A stretch of DNA of 64,000 nt from Cordylochernes scorpioides (lineage: Eukaryota > Arthropoda > Arachnida > Pseudoscorpiones > Chernetidae): NCBI GenBank assembly GCA_030710605.1, contig CP092882.1, forward strand, positions 3,667,106 through 3,731,105, read 5' to 3'. Positions within the stretch are counted from its first letter, which is position 1; the number at the start of each line of letters is the position of its first letter. The translations under genes and the position numbers were made by a program. This document shows, piece by piece, positions 48,340 through 58,440 of this stretch. Below the pieces are notes generated by a model. The model did not search any database and was not told where the DNA came from. It was given only the letters and a program-made list of their open reading frames with translations.

Positions 48340-48359
48340 ACTTTTATTTTTGAGCAAAA

Positions 48360-50110
48360 TAAATCATTCCTCCAGGGAAGAGTGTCTTCTTCAAAAACAT
48401 TTTATTGTTCTCTAGCTTTCGGGCACGGACGTCCTTCTACAGGAGAAAACCTGGTATAATGACTTTTTTTTTTTGAAGGATAATTAAGGCTATTGCTTTT
48501 TGTTATAGGGTTTCTTAGTAGTGAACTTAAACTGGGTGAGTTGCAGAAGAAGGTTTTAACGCCGATATTTTTTCAGATGACGAGCTATTGATATGGATAC
48601 AGGTGAGTAGGGAATACTGCAAATAGATTTGTAAACTGGGGGATTTCGCATTTCAGACGGGCTATGGGAATGTCTTAAAATAAACGATAAAGGATATTGG
48701 CAGGTTTTTAGATTTCTTAAGATGTTCTGGGTCTCTTCTGTTTTGAAGGTCTGAAGTGAGCAGTGGCTATGGACACGTTTGGTAAGGGTCTTTACGGTAT
48801 TGATTTTATGGCTGAGAGGGCAGTAGGAGGAAAAACGGATATAGTCGGGGTTGAAAGATGGTTTATAGTGAACGGTTGTTTGGAATTTATTCTCTATACG
48901 CATGAATTTTACATCTAAAAAAGGCAGGCTATTGTTTGTTTCTTTTTCACAGGTGAAACCCAGGTCGGGATGGTAACTGTTCAGTTTTTCCAGAATTGTA
49001 TTGGTTTGGGTGTCGGGGCAGATACAAAATATATCGTCGATATATCGACGCCATAACATTATGTCGGACGGAAATAGTGAATTTATCCACCTGTCAATGC
49101 GGCGCATGACAATTTCTGCCACTGAGATTGAAAGAGAGCTTCCCATGGGAGAACCTTTTGTCTGTTTGTAGGTCTTGTAATTGTATGTTATGATATTTGC
49201 CTCAAGGCATAAGGCTATAAGTTTGGATATTTTCCCTACAGTGATCAGATCGATAGGATTTTCTTTCAAGAATTATTCTGTGCTGTTTAGTATCAGTTGG
49301 TGTGGGAGACTGGGGTACAGGGATTTGACATCAAAAGAAACCATGATCTTGTCTGATGGGGCTTGGCACTTGAGTACTTCTTCTATGAATATGGAGGTGT
49401 TAAATATGGAGTATTGGAAGCTTTGTTGTTGTATTATTGGTTTAAGAAATGCTGAGATAAATTTGGAAAGAGGTGCTGTTGGGGAACGGTAAGAAGGCAA
49501 CTATGGGTCTTAGAGGGACATCTGGCTTGTGAATTTTGGGGAGGCCATATATATGGGCATCGGTCTGCATGTTGGATAGGAAGTCTTTTAATTCTTCGTT
49601 CGTAATTTTATTTTCCCTATTCATTTTTCTAAGTTCTTTTTTATATGTGGAGTATATTCGGGTTTTTTCTTCTATGGAAATATGCTTGAAGGTGGTTGGG
49701 TCTTCGAGTATGCTTCGCATTTTTTGGTGGTAATCGGATTTATCTAAAATCACTGTATGTCCCCCCTTGTCTGAATGGGTGATGATAATTTTTTTTCTGT
49801 TTTTTTTTAGGTCTTTAATAAGTCTGTTTTCATGTGGGTTGAATTGGGGAAGGATCACGGGTTCATTTAGGAGGTTGGTCACGTGGTGTCTGATGATGTT
49901 TTTCTCTTGATTGTTAAGCCTTGAAACGGCGGCCTCGACTCCACTTACTATTTTGATTGGGTCTGGTTTTTGAATATTTCGGAATTTCATACCTTTAGAA
50001 AATAAGGTTAATTCTTCCGGATTTAGCGTAGTTTTCGACAGATTGATTATTGTGGTGGTGTTTTTATTCCGATTTAATTTTGGGTTATTGAATTTTACTG
50101 CCCAAGTTTC
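48360..50110 (-). mobile_element. Penelope-like element, decayed, endonuclease domain missing
   Basis: On the minus strand, an N-terminal PLE region and reverse transcriptase (about 50085-48480) are followed closely by a terminal-repeat-like segment at about 48460-48400 reading TGTAGAAGGACGTCCGTGCC then CGAAAGC, the PLE 'CTGwwGAAGG...CGAAAGC' pattern. The GIY-YIG endonuclease normally found between RT and the terminus is absent, so this is an internally deleted copy. Confidence 0.8.
48480..50090 (-). pseudogene. Penelope-like reverse transcriptase, frameshifted
   Basis: It reads in three main frames. First, 49990-49442: THSDKGGHTVILDKSDY and HIYGLPKIHKPDVPLRPIV, which are PLE N-terminal and early RT motifs; upstream in-frame sequence back to about 50085 also looks coding. 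Second, 49500-49273: VSFDVKSLYPSLP, RT motif A with its catalytic Asp. Third, 49269-48556: QTKGSPMGSSLSISVAEIV (motif B), WRRYIDDIF (motif C, with the YIDD catalytic Asp pair) and LPFLDVKF. A further shift near 48555 leads into a short linker, then it stops. PLEs prime at DNA ends or nicks and copy RNA into the genome. At least three frameshifts make this copy non-functional. Confidence 0.9.
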
Positions 50111-50231
50111 GTTTTACGTCATCCGAATTTAGAAAAATGGTTTTATTTGAACAATCTCATGCCAAGTCATTTCTATTTATGAAAAATTCCAAAATGCATA
50201 ATATAAGGAAAACAGGAAATACAATTGTTAT

Positions 50232-50345
50232 AGAGGTAGGGTAGATTAAACTGGCGAAACCGCTAGGAGGGCTCACCACTGATGAGTCAGGCCCTCCAAA
50301 TATTTCCATCCTCCCTTCAGTGTCTGTAGAAAATTGTCTCTCTGT
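50232..50345 (+). repeat. Dispersed repeat ('GGCGAAACCGC' family) copy, inverted
   Basis: GATTAAACTGGCGAAACCGC, AGGAGGGCTCACCACTGATG, then GTCTGTAGAAAATTGTC. Opposite orientation to the copy at 51050-51235. Confidence 0.7.
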
Positions 50346-50659
50346 GACAATTAAAAGACAAAACAATCATGGTTGATCATTTTCAAAGTAATCCAGTCAT
50401 TTTTGTAAAGCTTCCTACGCGGCCAACACTGCCCGATCCCCCGTCTTTTTCACGTGTTAAAGCGTGATCACGCAAATTCAACCTTAAAATCCCATTTCTT
50501 CATTCATAAAGAAAATAAAGCAAAGTTATAAAGTGGTGGGTCACGTGGTTGGTTTTGTCTTGCTGAGTCAAGAAACGACATTTGGTCAATAGTCAGAAAT
50601 ATAATTCGTTTATTCACCGATAGATGGCGCTCTGCAATCTTCATTTGCTTTTTAAAATT
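50346..50659. other. Unassigned sequence
   Basis: No gene or element is recognised here. Confidence 0.5.
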
Positions 50660-50930
50660 ATTATTATCCCTAGTACACTCGTGGTACAGTCAGCCATGAT
50701 AATCATGGTGGGCAGTAGTTAGCGACTGATTTTTACTGTAAGCGCATATGTCTATATATGTAGAAAGCAGTTCGACTTTTGCACTTACAAATATGCCAGA
50801 GCCCCGTTTGGTTACTTGCAATCTCTGGCGGGGTTGGACTTTTACAAGAATCGGAGGTCATTGGGGAAATTTTTAATTAGAAAAAAAGTGTCCAATGCAG
50901 GATTCGACCCCAGGATGTCGACGGTCACTC
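50660..50930 (-). mobile_element. SINE copy, minus strand, nearly full length
   Basis: The reverse complement of the 59451-59764 SINE: the 3' end (TTATTATTATCCCTAGTACA) is at the left, then TGATAATCATGGTGGG, AAAGCAGTTCGAC, GCCAGAGCCCCGTTTGG, GGACTTTTACAAGAATCGG, and the B-box part (GGATTCGACCCC) near 50905. Its 5' end abuts the 121-bp-period array. Confidence 0.85.
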
Positions 50931-51967
50931 CGCCATATATGTAAATACAGTGTAACAATGTAAATTAACACAAAGCAATAACGCTCCATCTATACATATA
51001 AAATAAAAGGATTCAAAAGCGCGAATGTTTCTTTTATACATAAAACGAACTTCTACTGTCCTTACTGCGATGAAAAAATATATTGGGAGGGCTTGGCTCA
51101 TCAGTGATGAACCCTCCCAGCGGTTTCGCCAATTTAATCCACCAGACCGCTTCTCAGAGCTCTAATACTGTATTGGATCATTCTGCTTTTATATGCTACA
51201 CTGAAGGATGGAATCTTAGGAATGGTTTTCAAGTAAACTATGGACATAAGCTTATAGGACAGTAGAATTACATTCAAATATTTGCTTCGAGCAATGCTCT
51301 TCAGCAAACTATAAAGACAAGAACATTAGGAATAAATTAACACAAAGCAATAAGCACAAAGCAATGTAAATACAGCGTGACTATGTAAATACAGTGTAAC
51401 TATGTAAAACCTTCACACAGAGATTTGCACATTAAAGATATAGAACGTATGTTTCCCCGCCATATATGTAAATACAGTGTAACAATGTAAATACAGCGTG
51501 ACTATGTAAATACAGTGTAACTATGTAAAACCTTCACACAGAGATTTGCACATTAAAGATATAGAACGCATGTTTCCCCGCCATATATGTAAATACAGTG
51601 TAACTATGTAAATACAGCGTGACTATGTAAATACAGTGTAACTATGTAAAACCTTCACACAGAGATTTGCACATTAAATATATAGAACGTATGTTTCCCC
51701 GCCCTATATGTAAATACAGTGTAACTATGTAAATACAGTGTAACTATGTAAATACAGTGTGACTATATAAATACAGTGTAACTATGTAAAACCTTCACAC
51801 AGAGATTTGCACATTAAAGATATAGAACGTATGTTTCCCCGCCATATATGTAAATACAGTGTAACTATGTAAATACAGCGTGACTATGTAAATACAGTGT
51901 AACTATGTAAAACCTTCACACAGAGATTTGCACATTAAAGATATAGAACGTATGTTGTCCCGCCATA
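50931..51967. repeat. 121-bp-period array built from 20-bp subunits
   Basis: The subunit ATGTAAATACAGTGTAACTA (with CAGCGTGAC variants) is grouped with a TTCACACAGAGATTTGCACA block and a CGTATGTTTCCCCGCCATAT block. The block recurs at 51421, 51542, 51663, 51803 and 51924, i.e. every 121 bases with one interval longer by a 20-base subunit. A 351-base insertion interrupts it at 50982-51332, and the Helitron splits it at 51967/54100. Confidence 0.93.
50982..51332 (-). mobile_element. PLE-related 351-bp insertion between 21-bp direct repeats
   Basis: The same 21-base sequence (TAAATTAACACAAAGCAATA plus A) lies at 50961-50981 and 51333-51353. The insert contains the best copy of the GGCGAAACCGC repeat family (51050-51235) and, near its right end, CTTCGAGCAATGCTCTTCAG, which in reverse reads CTGAAGAGCATTGCTCGAAG, the decayed PLE/hammerhead-type core. 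It is probably a non-autonomous retroelement with a long target duplication. Confidence 0.65.
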
Positions 51968-52326
51968 TCTATATATATAAAATTGAATGTCTGTCTGTCT
52001 GTTTGTCTGTCTGTTTGTTTGTACTCTATAGATTCAAAAACCATACATCCAATCGCCGTGAAATTTTGGGATATTATTAGGTATATCACCGGGAAGGTTT
52101 TAGAAAAATAATTTCATGAATATCTTGAATATCCTTAGAGTTATTTGCAGATTTGTAGATTTAACTCGCAAGCAGCGCCCCCATTGTGACGATGATAACA
52201 AGTTTTCTTATCACTAAGTTTGTTATCTTAAACATTATTTATCAAAAGTAAGATTATCTCAGGATGACACGGCAATGTGACACGGGAAAAAATGTTCACT
52301 AGAGAAAACTATGATTTTCTATATGA

Positions 52327-52993
52327 TATAAAAAGCCAACAATGAAGAGTGAATGTAATATAAAAAGCCAACAATGAAGAATGAATGTAAGATAAAAAGC
52401 CAACAATGAAGAATGAATGTAAGATAAAAAGCCAACAATGAAGAGTGAATGTAATATAAAAAGCCAACAATGAAGAATGAATGTAAGATAAAAAGCCAAC
52501 AATGAAGAGTGAATGTAAGATAAAAAGCCAACAATGAAGAGTAAATGTAATATAAAAAGCCAACAATAAAGAATGAATGTAAGATAAAAAGCCAACAAAG
52601 AAGAGTAAATATAATATAAAAAGCCAACAATGAAGAGTGAATGTAAGATAAAAAGCCAACAATGAAGAGTAAATGTAAGATAAAAAGCCAACAATGAAGA
52701 GTGAATGTAATATAAAAAGCCAACAATGAAGAATGAATGTAAGATAAAAAGCCAACAATGAAGAATGAATGTAAGATAAAAAGCCAACAATGAAGAGTGA
52801 ATGTAATATAAAAAGCCAACAATGAAGAGTGAATGTAAGATAAAAAGCCAACAATGAAGAGTAAATGTAATATAAAAAGCCAACAGAGTGAATGTAAGAT
52901 AAAAAGCCAACAATGAAGAGTGAATGTAATATAAAAAGCCAACAATGAAGAATGAATGTAAGTTAAAAAGCCAACAATATGAAGAGTAAATCT
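52327..52993. repeat. 32-bp minisatellite inside the Helitron, about 21 copies
   Basis: The unit is AAAAAGCCAACAATGAAGAG then TGAATGTAAGAT, with TAATAT and GAATG variants and one short unit near 52886. The minus strand is open in several frames, giving long hydrophobic false ORFs. It shares GCCAACAATG with the 28-bp array at 36.4-37.5 kb. Confidence 0.95.
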
Positions 52994-53234
52994 CTCTATA
53001 TATATATATAAAAGTCAATTTCTGTCTGTCTGTCTGTTTCGCGATAAACTCAAAAACTACTGAACCAATTGGTACCATATTTTGCATGTCGCTTTTTATA
53101 AACCTGAGGAAAATTTTCGGCTGCATTTTGATTAGTATTTTTGGCTATTTCTTTTTTTTTTTTCATTTGAAGAACTTTTTTTACGCGGACTAATCCGGAA
53201 TGGAATGAATACCTTAATATGGCCATTTTTTTAA

Positions 53235-53305
53235 GCATCGGTGGTTCAGTGGTAGAATGCTCGCCTGCCACGCGGGCGGCCCGGGTTCGATTCCCGGCCG
53301 ATGCA
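53235..53305 (+). tRNA. tRNA-Gly (GCC)
   Basis: 71 bases, the normal length for tRNA-Gly. Acceptor GCATCGG/CCGATGC with discriminator A; A box TGGTTCAGTGGTAGAATGC; anticodon loop CTGCCAC on stem CTCGC/GCGGG with anticodon GCC at 53267-53269; B box GGTTCGATTCC. A T run (53306 on) provides a Pol III terminator. All conserved positions look intact, so it could be functional. It reads glycine GGC/GGU codons. It lies inside the composite Helitron between two head segments, which suggests it was captured or inserted there. Confidence 0.95.
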
Positions 53306-54099
53306 TTTTTTTTTCTTACAATTTTTAAAACTCTTTTATATTATCTTATATATATAAAATTGAATGTCTGTCTGTCTGTACTCTATAGATTCAAAAACCA
53401 TACATCCAATCGCCGTGAAATTTTGGGATATTATTAGGTATATCACCGGGAAGGTTTTTGAAAAATAATTTCATGAATATCTTGAATATCCTTAGAGTTA
53501 TTTGCAGATTTGTAGATTTAACTCGCAAGCAGCGCCCCCATTGTGACGATGATAACAAGTTTTCTTATCACTAAGTTTGTTATCTTAAATATTATTTATC
53601 AAAAGTAAGATTATCTCAGGATGACACGGCAATTTATTTGCGACAAGAATAATGATACAATTCCAAGGCGAAGATACTATTCATTTAACTTCCAATTACC
53701 GAGGGAACCAATTAATATTGATTTTATTCAACTTATCGAGTATTTCTCAAGGGACCGGGAAAAAATGTTCACTAGATAAAACTATGATTTTCTAATGTAG
53801 AAAATTAGGAAAGACAAAATTCAGGATGACAAGGCACACAGGGACCGGGAAAAAATGTTCACTTTATCGAGAGATTCAAATTTGCGAGTTTCAAATTATC
53901 AAAATATATCTTTTTTATTTTTTAATAAGTTTTTAGAGAATTGTTTTAACAAATGTTCGCTAGACAAACCTTTACTCGGGTAAAACCCCGGGCGAAGCCG
54001 AGTACGTTTTATAAGTTTAAAGAGAATTGTTTTAACAAATGTTCGTTAGACAAACATTCACTCGGGTAAAACCCGGGCGAAGCCGGGCGGGTCCGCTAG

Positions 54100-54147
54100 T
54101 ATGTAAATAAAATGTAACTATGTAAATACAGCGTGACTATGTAAGAC
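54100..54147. repeat. Right remnant of the 121-bp-period array
   Basis: ATGTAAATAAAATGTAACTA and CAGCGTGACTATGTAAG continue the array interrupted by the Helitron. Confidence 0.9.
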
Positions 54148-54863
54148 ATCCAGCGAGTTGAAGATTCCCAAGGTGTAGTACGCAGTGTTGCCGACCTCGA
54201 TAATATTTCAATTAGTGACCTCTCTTTTTATCACCGCTGCGACCTTTCTTCCTGGGAAATCTCGTCCACAACTTCCATTTTGTTGCTAAATGTTCGGAAT
54301 CTCACTCAGAGGTCTGCCAGGGGCTAATGGAAGGAACGCGTAAAATAAAAAAACCTGCCACAATAACGGCAGGGAGTGTGTGCATATTTGTATGCAACTC
54401 ACTAATCACGATTCAGAGAACAATATTCAATCAAAAGCAGATATTGGGGCAAAACATGATCGCTTCACATCTAAGCAAACATATTCTTCTATTTTTATTG
54501 CTATTTTAGATTTTTTCCCAAAAATAAATTCGAACATAAGGAATAAAAACCGTACAACATTCCCTTCCAACAATGCTATCAACCAACAATGGTCTCAAAC
54601 AATCTTCTGCTATTTTATCACCCGCTGCATGTTTTTGCAGATATGAAACGGTATGCAGACGATGCTACCAGAAATTTCTGTAACTATGTAAAGTGGTGCA
54701 TGGGGCACCAAACGCCACATGTAGGCAGACGATCAATGGGACTTACATGGCAGCAGACCGGCGACACTGCGGCGTGTGGCCGCCAGATCGATAGCTAGCG
54801 ACTGGCAACCCTGCAGGGTTACTACCTATATACTGCGGTGGGGTCACATGTGAGCATTCTCTA
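54148..54863. other. Unassigned sequence
   Basis: No gene is supported. The segment 54640-54830 is more GC-rich but shows no motif. Confidence 0.5.
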
Positions 54864-55098
54864 CAGTAGAACAAACCTCCCTTGAGAGACCATGGCTCAA
54901 CAACACTGAGATTCCTGGTCTCTTCTAGAGGGGGGTCTCTTATTGGAGGTTGGCTAGGGTCGGATTGTTGTTTTAACAGAGGCGGTCTCTTATTGGAGGT
55001 TGACAGGTTAAGTTAGGTGACGTCATTTTTATTTCACAAAAGTGTCCGCTCAAGGAGTTGGTCGCTCATTAGAGGTAGTCGCTCAGGGAGGTTTATAG
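54864..55098. mobile_element. pogo/Tigger-type MITE, diverged
   Basis: It starts CAGTAGAACAAACCTCCCTT after TA and ends in AGGGAGGTTTA near 55098. Inside, GGTCTCTTATTGGAGGTTG is repeated in tandem. It belongs to the CAGTAGAAC...GAGGACAC set found at 58060 and 62431. The right terminus is eroded. Confidence 0.65.
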
Positions 55099-55159
55099 TT
55101 TATGGGAGGTTTCACCGAAATTCCTTCTATCAAATACCGTATCCTATAGTGCCACGCGT

Positions 55160-55310
55160 ATAAGCAGTATCGTCCAATACAGTATTAGAGCTCTGAAAAG
55201 CGGTCTGGTAGATTTTATTGGCGAAACCGCTGGGAGAGTTCACCACTGATGAGCCAGGCCCTCCCATCAATTTATCATTACAGTAAGGGCAGTAGATAAT
55301 TGTTTTATTA
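55160..55310 (+). repeat. Dispersed repeat ('GGCGAAACCGC' family) copy
   Basis: GTCCAATACAGTATTAGAGC, TTGGCGAAACCGCTGGGAGA, CACTGATGAGCCAGGCCCTC and TACAGTAAGGGCAGTAGA in order. GGGAG...CCTCCC and the centre can fold back. Confidence 0.75.
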
Positions 55311-56069
55311 AAAAAAGAATCGTACGCGCGTCAAAAATAGTTTCAATTTTTTACAACAGATGGCGTAATAATAGATCACGTGGTCACGCCGCCATTGTTC
55401 CCTCCAAACCTTTAAACAAACCGATTTATTGTTTATTTTAAAACACAAGTTGATTCCGCGCACACAAGAACTGCTCAGACCTTCCATTCCGTTCTATGAC
55501 AGCACGCCTCGCCACGGCCGTAACAGCAGTTCCAATTCTCAAATGGCCGTTTCATTGTACGACTGAAGGTTTGAGAGACCAAAATCTGGACAAACTGGGA
55601 TTGTAGCTACCAAGGAGTGAACCTAGGGAGCGGCTCCCTGCGCCAACTTTCTGACTCTGAGGGTCCTGATTGGTTGGCAGATTCAGGGGAAGGGTACATA
55701 TTGGAGCGTAAGACGGGTTTGTCCAGGTCCAAGCAGGCTGAGATCAACTCCTAACCCCACGGACCGCACCAAATGTCACCAGTTCCTACTGGCTGACCGA
55801 CCTACAGCCACTACTAAGTTAGGTGACCGTCCATCCATCTGTGCTGTTGAAGTTAGAGCCATCTGGATTATTTCTGGGAATATTGTCAGGAGGACAGAGT
55901 TTTCCCTCTTATCTGGACTGGACCGGACGGGGTAAACAGTGGCGCCACGTGGAAGGTAGAAAAACTCAGTTCTCCCCTCTAACTGCTGGGTCGATTTGGC
56001 TCATGTACATAGTAACTTTTATTTTATATTTAAAATCTTTCCTAGACGACCAGACGGAATAAAAGAAGA
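55311..56069. other. Unassigned sequence, moderately GC-rich
   Basis: 55440-56000 is richer in GC than average, but no splice-bounded frame or domain is convincing. Confidence 0.45.
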
Positions 56070-56449
56070 AGAGTTTCTTTAATAGACATATATCGAAGCA
56101 AGCTTTCGGGCGAAAAACCCTTCAACAGGCGTGATTACAGTAACAAACGTGGTACTATAATGTAGGTACAATGGCTAGAAGAGAATATATACATGTCACA
56201 ATATCGTTGCGGAATTTCTTGTTATTGGATGAGAAGGGTGAAGCTTGTTGGAAACGCAGTCGTTTGAGTGGAAAGTGAAGCATACAGTGAGGAATAATCA
56301 GGACACGTGATGGGGTTTTGAAAATAAAAGGCAACGGGTTGGAGGAAAGAAAGGTTTAGAGAGAAGGCGGAGCGGTTTTGATTATTAATTATCTGATCAC
56401 ATGGCGATGATTGGACTTAGCTATGGAATGAGCGGAGAGAGAGGTCTCT

Positions 56450-56600
56450 AGAGCAGATGTTACCTCCGTGGGGTCGAGTCGAAGACTATTCTAGATGCTG
56501 TCTCGGTGGGAGCGAAGTGAAGACTTTTCTACATGCTGTCTCGGTGGGAGCGAAAGCACTACTATAGGTGTTGTCCCGATGGAAGCGAGTCGAAGACTGA
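56450..56600. repeat. 53-bp tandem repeat, about 3 copies
   Basis: CTGTCTCGGTGGGAGCGAAG followed by TGAAGACTTTTCTACATG, repeated with variation (GTCGAGTCGAAGAC, CCCGATGGAAGCGAG). Confidence 0.8.
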
Positions 56601-56635
56601 CTATCCTAGGTTCTCGATTTAACACCAAGACCTTT

Positions 56636-56772
56636 CTTCTTTCCCATTGGTAGGAAGATGTCACGTGGCCGTTTTCTATTGGCTGACCTACTTAGGTGTT
56701 GCTTCCTAATTGGTAGGAAGATGTCACGTGGCCGTTTTCTATTGGCTGACCTACTTAGGTGTTGCTTCCTAA
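56636..56772. repeat. 64-bp tandem duplication with E-box and ATTGG
   Basis: ATTGGTAGGAAGATGTCACG then TGGCCGTTTTCTATTGGCTG recurs 64 bases later, identical over most of its length. Each copy holds CACGTG and two ATTGG boxes, so a promoter role for the surrounding retroelement is possible. Confidence 0.85.
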
Positions 56773-57060
56773 TTGGTCCTTGCTGATTTCTTTGTCGTAA
56801 GACATGTCCGGCCCTGCCCAGGAAATACTGGTCGTTAAACTCAACTTTTATGATTTCCGCGATCATAAAATTGGCTGTAATTTTATTAATAGTTGTTCTA
56901 ACTTTAAGCCTCTTTGCTAGGCCTTACTTCTACGCTTTCTGTCCTCCAGTTACCTTATTCTTTATTAAATCTTTGAAACATACATTGTACATACATATTG
57001 GGTCGGGGTTGTATACAGCTCTGTACAAATTATGACATACACATAACTATTTACATATTT

Positions 57061-57330
57061 GCGGAATAAATTATGTAAATGAGGATTTGCATTTGTTATG
57101 ACTATTCTATAATTAGAAATATAATAAGTAAATATGGAATTTTCATGTTTGGGGAATAAATTATGTAAATGAGGATTTGCATTTATTATGACTATTCTAT
57201 AATTAGAAAGATAATAAATAAATATGGAATTTTCATGTTTGGGGAATAAATTATGTAAATGAAGATTTGCATTTGTTATGACTATTTTACAATTAGGGAG
57301 ATAATAAGTAAATAAGGAATTCTCATGTTT
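57061..57330. repeat. 90-bp tandem repeat, 3 copies
   Basis: Units start at GGGAATAAATTATGTAAATG (57061, 57151, 57241) and run through GATTTGCATTTGTTATGAC to AATTTTCATGTTTG. Confidence 0.93.
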
Positions 57331-57430
57331 GGAGTTTTAAACTATAGGGGAATATGCTAATGTAAACTGCTGTATATGCGGCTATTTCAAAACTTAAGTA
57401 ATATTGATTTCTGACCATGTTGTCGGGTTG

Positions 57431-57616
57431 TTACTGCAAGGCCAAGAGAGCACGATATGCATGCGGAAGTTCTATTTTCCGGTTAATGCTGTTGTGTCTG
57501 TGGGATTCTATTGATTCGAGAACTAATCGCTGGTGCTGGTTATGTCTGTAATGTATGGTGGGGTGGTTGGTGTTAAAAGTATGGCCAGTACTGAGTGTGT
57601 GCTGACTCGTTATCAC
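57431..57616 (-). pseudogene. PLE endonuclease-region C-terminus remnant
   Basis: The 61-residue frame contains HTLSTGHTFN, LVLESIESHRH and NSINRKIELPHAYRALL. This order (H-x4-GH-F, then an LxES-type helix, then an N-rich pre-terminal motif) is what follows the GIY-YIG catalytic part in Penelope-like proteins. The GIY and YIG motifs are not present because the fragment is 5'-truncated near 57620. Confidence 0.7.
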
Positions 57617-57620
57617 TAAA

Positions 57621-58057
57621 AAATCTTTCCTAGAACTAATTAAATAAATATTTAAAGTAGGAAGCCTATTGGATTATTTTTCTTCGCGACAACATTGTCA
57701 ATCAGCATGTTGTTTGAATGGTATGTCAGGAAGGCTGAAGTTTACATCAGTATTTCAGTTTGTTTGACTGGTTCCACAGAGTTGTTGAGTGGGGTGGGCA
57801 GAAGTTGGGGCAGAGCTGGGGGACGTGCTCTACGTCTCGGTTGGTGATGGAAGTTGGTGATGAGTTCTGAGTGAGTTTGACGCATGCACTTAGTGCTGGC
57901 TGGCACCCTGACTCTTGAATCCCGGCTTCACCTATTCAACAATCAAATAAAGTATTGTTTCTCTTTTTATCTATTTATTGCAAATGATTTGGCAACTTCG
58001 TCTACGCGTGTGTAGTGAGCACCACCTACATTTGCCATTATCCTGGATCAACCCCTA
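57621..58057. other. Unassigned sequence
   Basis: No supported feature. Confidence 0.5.
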
Positions 58058-58213
58058 TACAGTAGAACAACCTCCATGAGAGGACACTCATGCTAGAGGA
58101 CACCTTTCTCTACAAGGAACAGTTTCTATCACCAAAATGACTTCTGTTTATCAACTCTCCAGTGAGAGAGAGGACACCCAGGCAGCTAGGTGTCACACGG
58201 AGGTTCTACTCTA
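58058..58213. mobile_element. 152-bp pogo/Tigger-type MITE
   Basis: The element 58060-58211 lies between TA dinucleotides. Its ends are CAGTAGAACAACCTCCATGA and, from the other side, GAGTAGAACCTCCGTGTGAC. Internal AGAGGACACTC and GAGGACACCC repeats are typical of this set. Confidence 0.85.
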
Positions 58214-58440
58214 TATTCCAAACACACGTCAAAAACAAACCTCACAAATCCAGTCAAAAACATTTTATCCTTCTTTTAATAAGTAACAAACGTAAACTGT
58301 CATTGATTTGTAAAATACATCTTTGTAGACTTGGGTAGCCTGGCTGTGGGGAATCAGAAAAATACAATAGTTGTAGCTTAGATTTGATAAGGTACAATTT
58401 GGATTATAGTTTATAAACACAAGGTAATAAGACACAACAC
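58214..58440. other. Unassigned; edge of a palindromic-cassette family
   Basis: It contains GGTACAATTTGGATTATAG and ACACAAGGTAATAAGAC (58390-58435), the outer sequence of the palindromic cassettes at 61.8 and 63.6 kb. Confidence 0.55.

Larger units (their letters stand above)
51968..54099 (+). mobile_element. Non-autonomous Helitron (composite), 2132 bp
   Basis: The 5' end is TCTATATATATAAAATTGAA; the 3' end has hairpin CCCGG/CCGGG (54072-54087) followed 8 bases later by terminal CTAG (54096-54099). It sits between A (51967) and T (54100) within the 121-bp array, whose sequence resumes directly, so the insertion point is exact and without target duplication, as for Helitrons. Inside: a head segment to about 52310, a 32-bp minisatellite, a second Helitron-type head at about 52993, a tRNA-Gly gene, and a third head from 53346 that repeats 51968-52290 almost exactly. 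A partial tail with GGGCGAAGCCGAG lies at about 53990. No Rep/helicase is encoded. Confidence 0.85.
56070..57620 (-). mobile_element. Second Penelope-like element, 3' part
   Basis: On the minus strand the remnant of the GIY-YIG region (57616-57431) is followed by a long 3' segment ending in a terminal-repeat motif (CTGTTGAAGGGTTTTTCGCC then CGAAAGCTTG) at 56139-56100. Within the 3' segment lie a 90-bp repeat, a 64-bp duplication and a 53-bp repeat. It is 5'-truncated, with no RT left. Confidence 0.6.

Noticed and set aside
51050-51235. Permuted hammerhead ribozyme (GGCGAAACCGC ... CTGATGAGCC) in the dispersed repeat family
   Set aside because: Stem II halves GCC/GGC and core strings are present in permuted order, but no stem I can form next to CTGATGA; the CATCA/TGATG pairing is a simple palindrome.
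52299-53126. 275-residue hydrophobic frame resembling a membrane protein
   Set aside because: It is produced by the stop-free 32-bp repeat inside the Helitron; it has no natural start or unique domain.
56606-56866. 86-residue frame with repeated RKQHLSRSANRKR
   Set aside because: It is the minus-strand reading of the 64-bp duplication.
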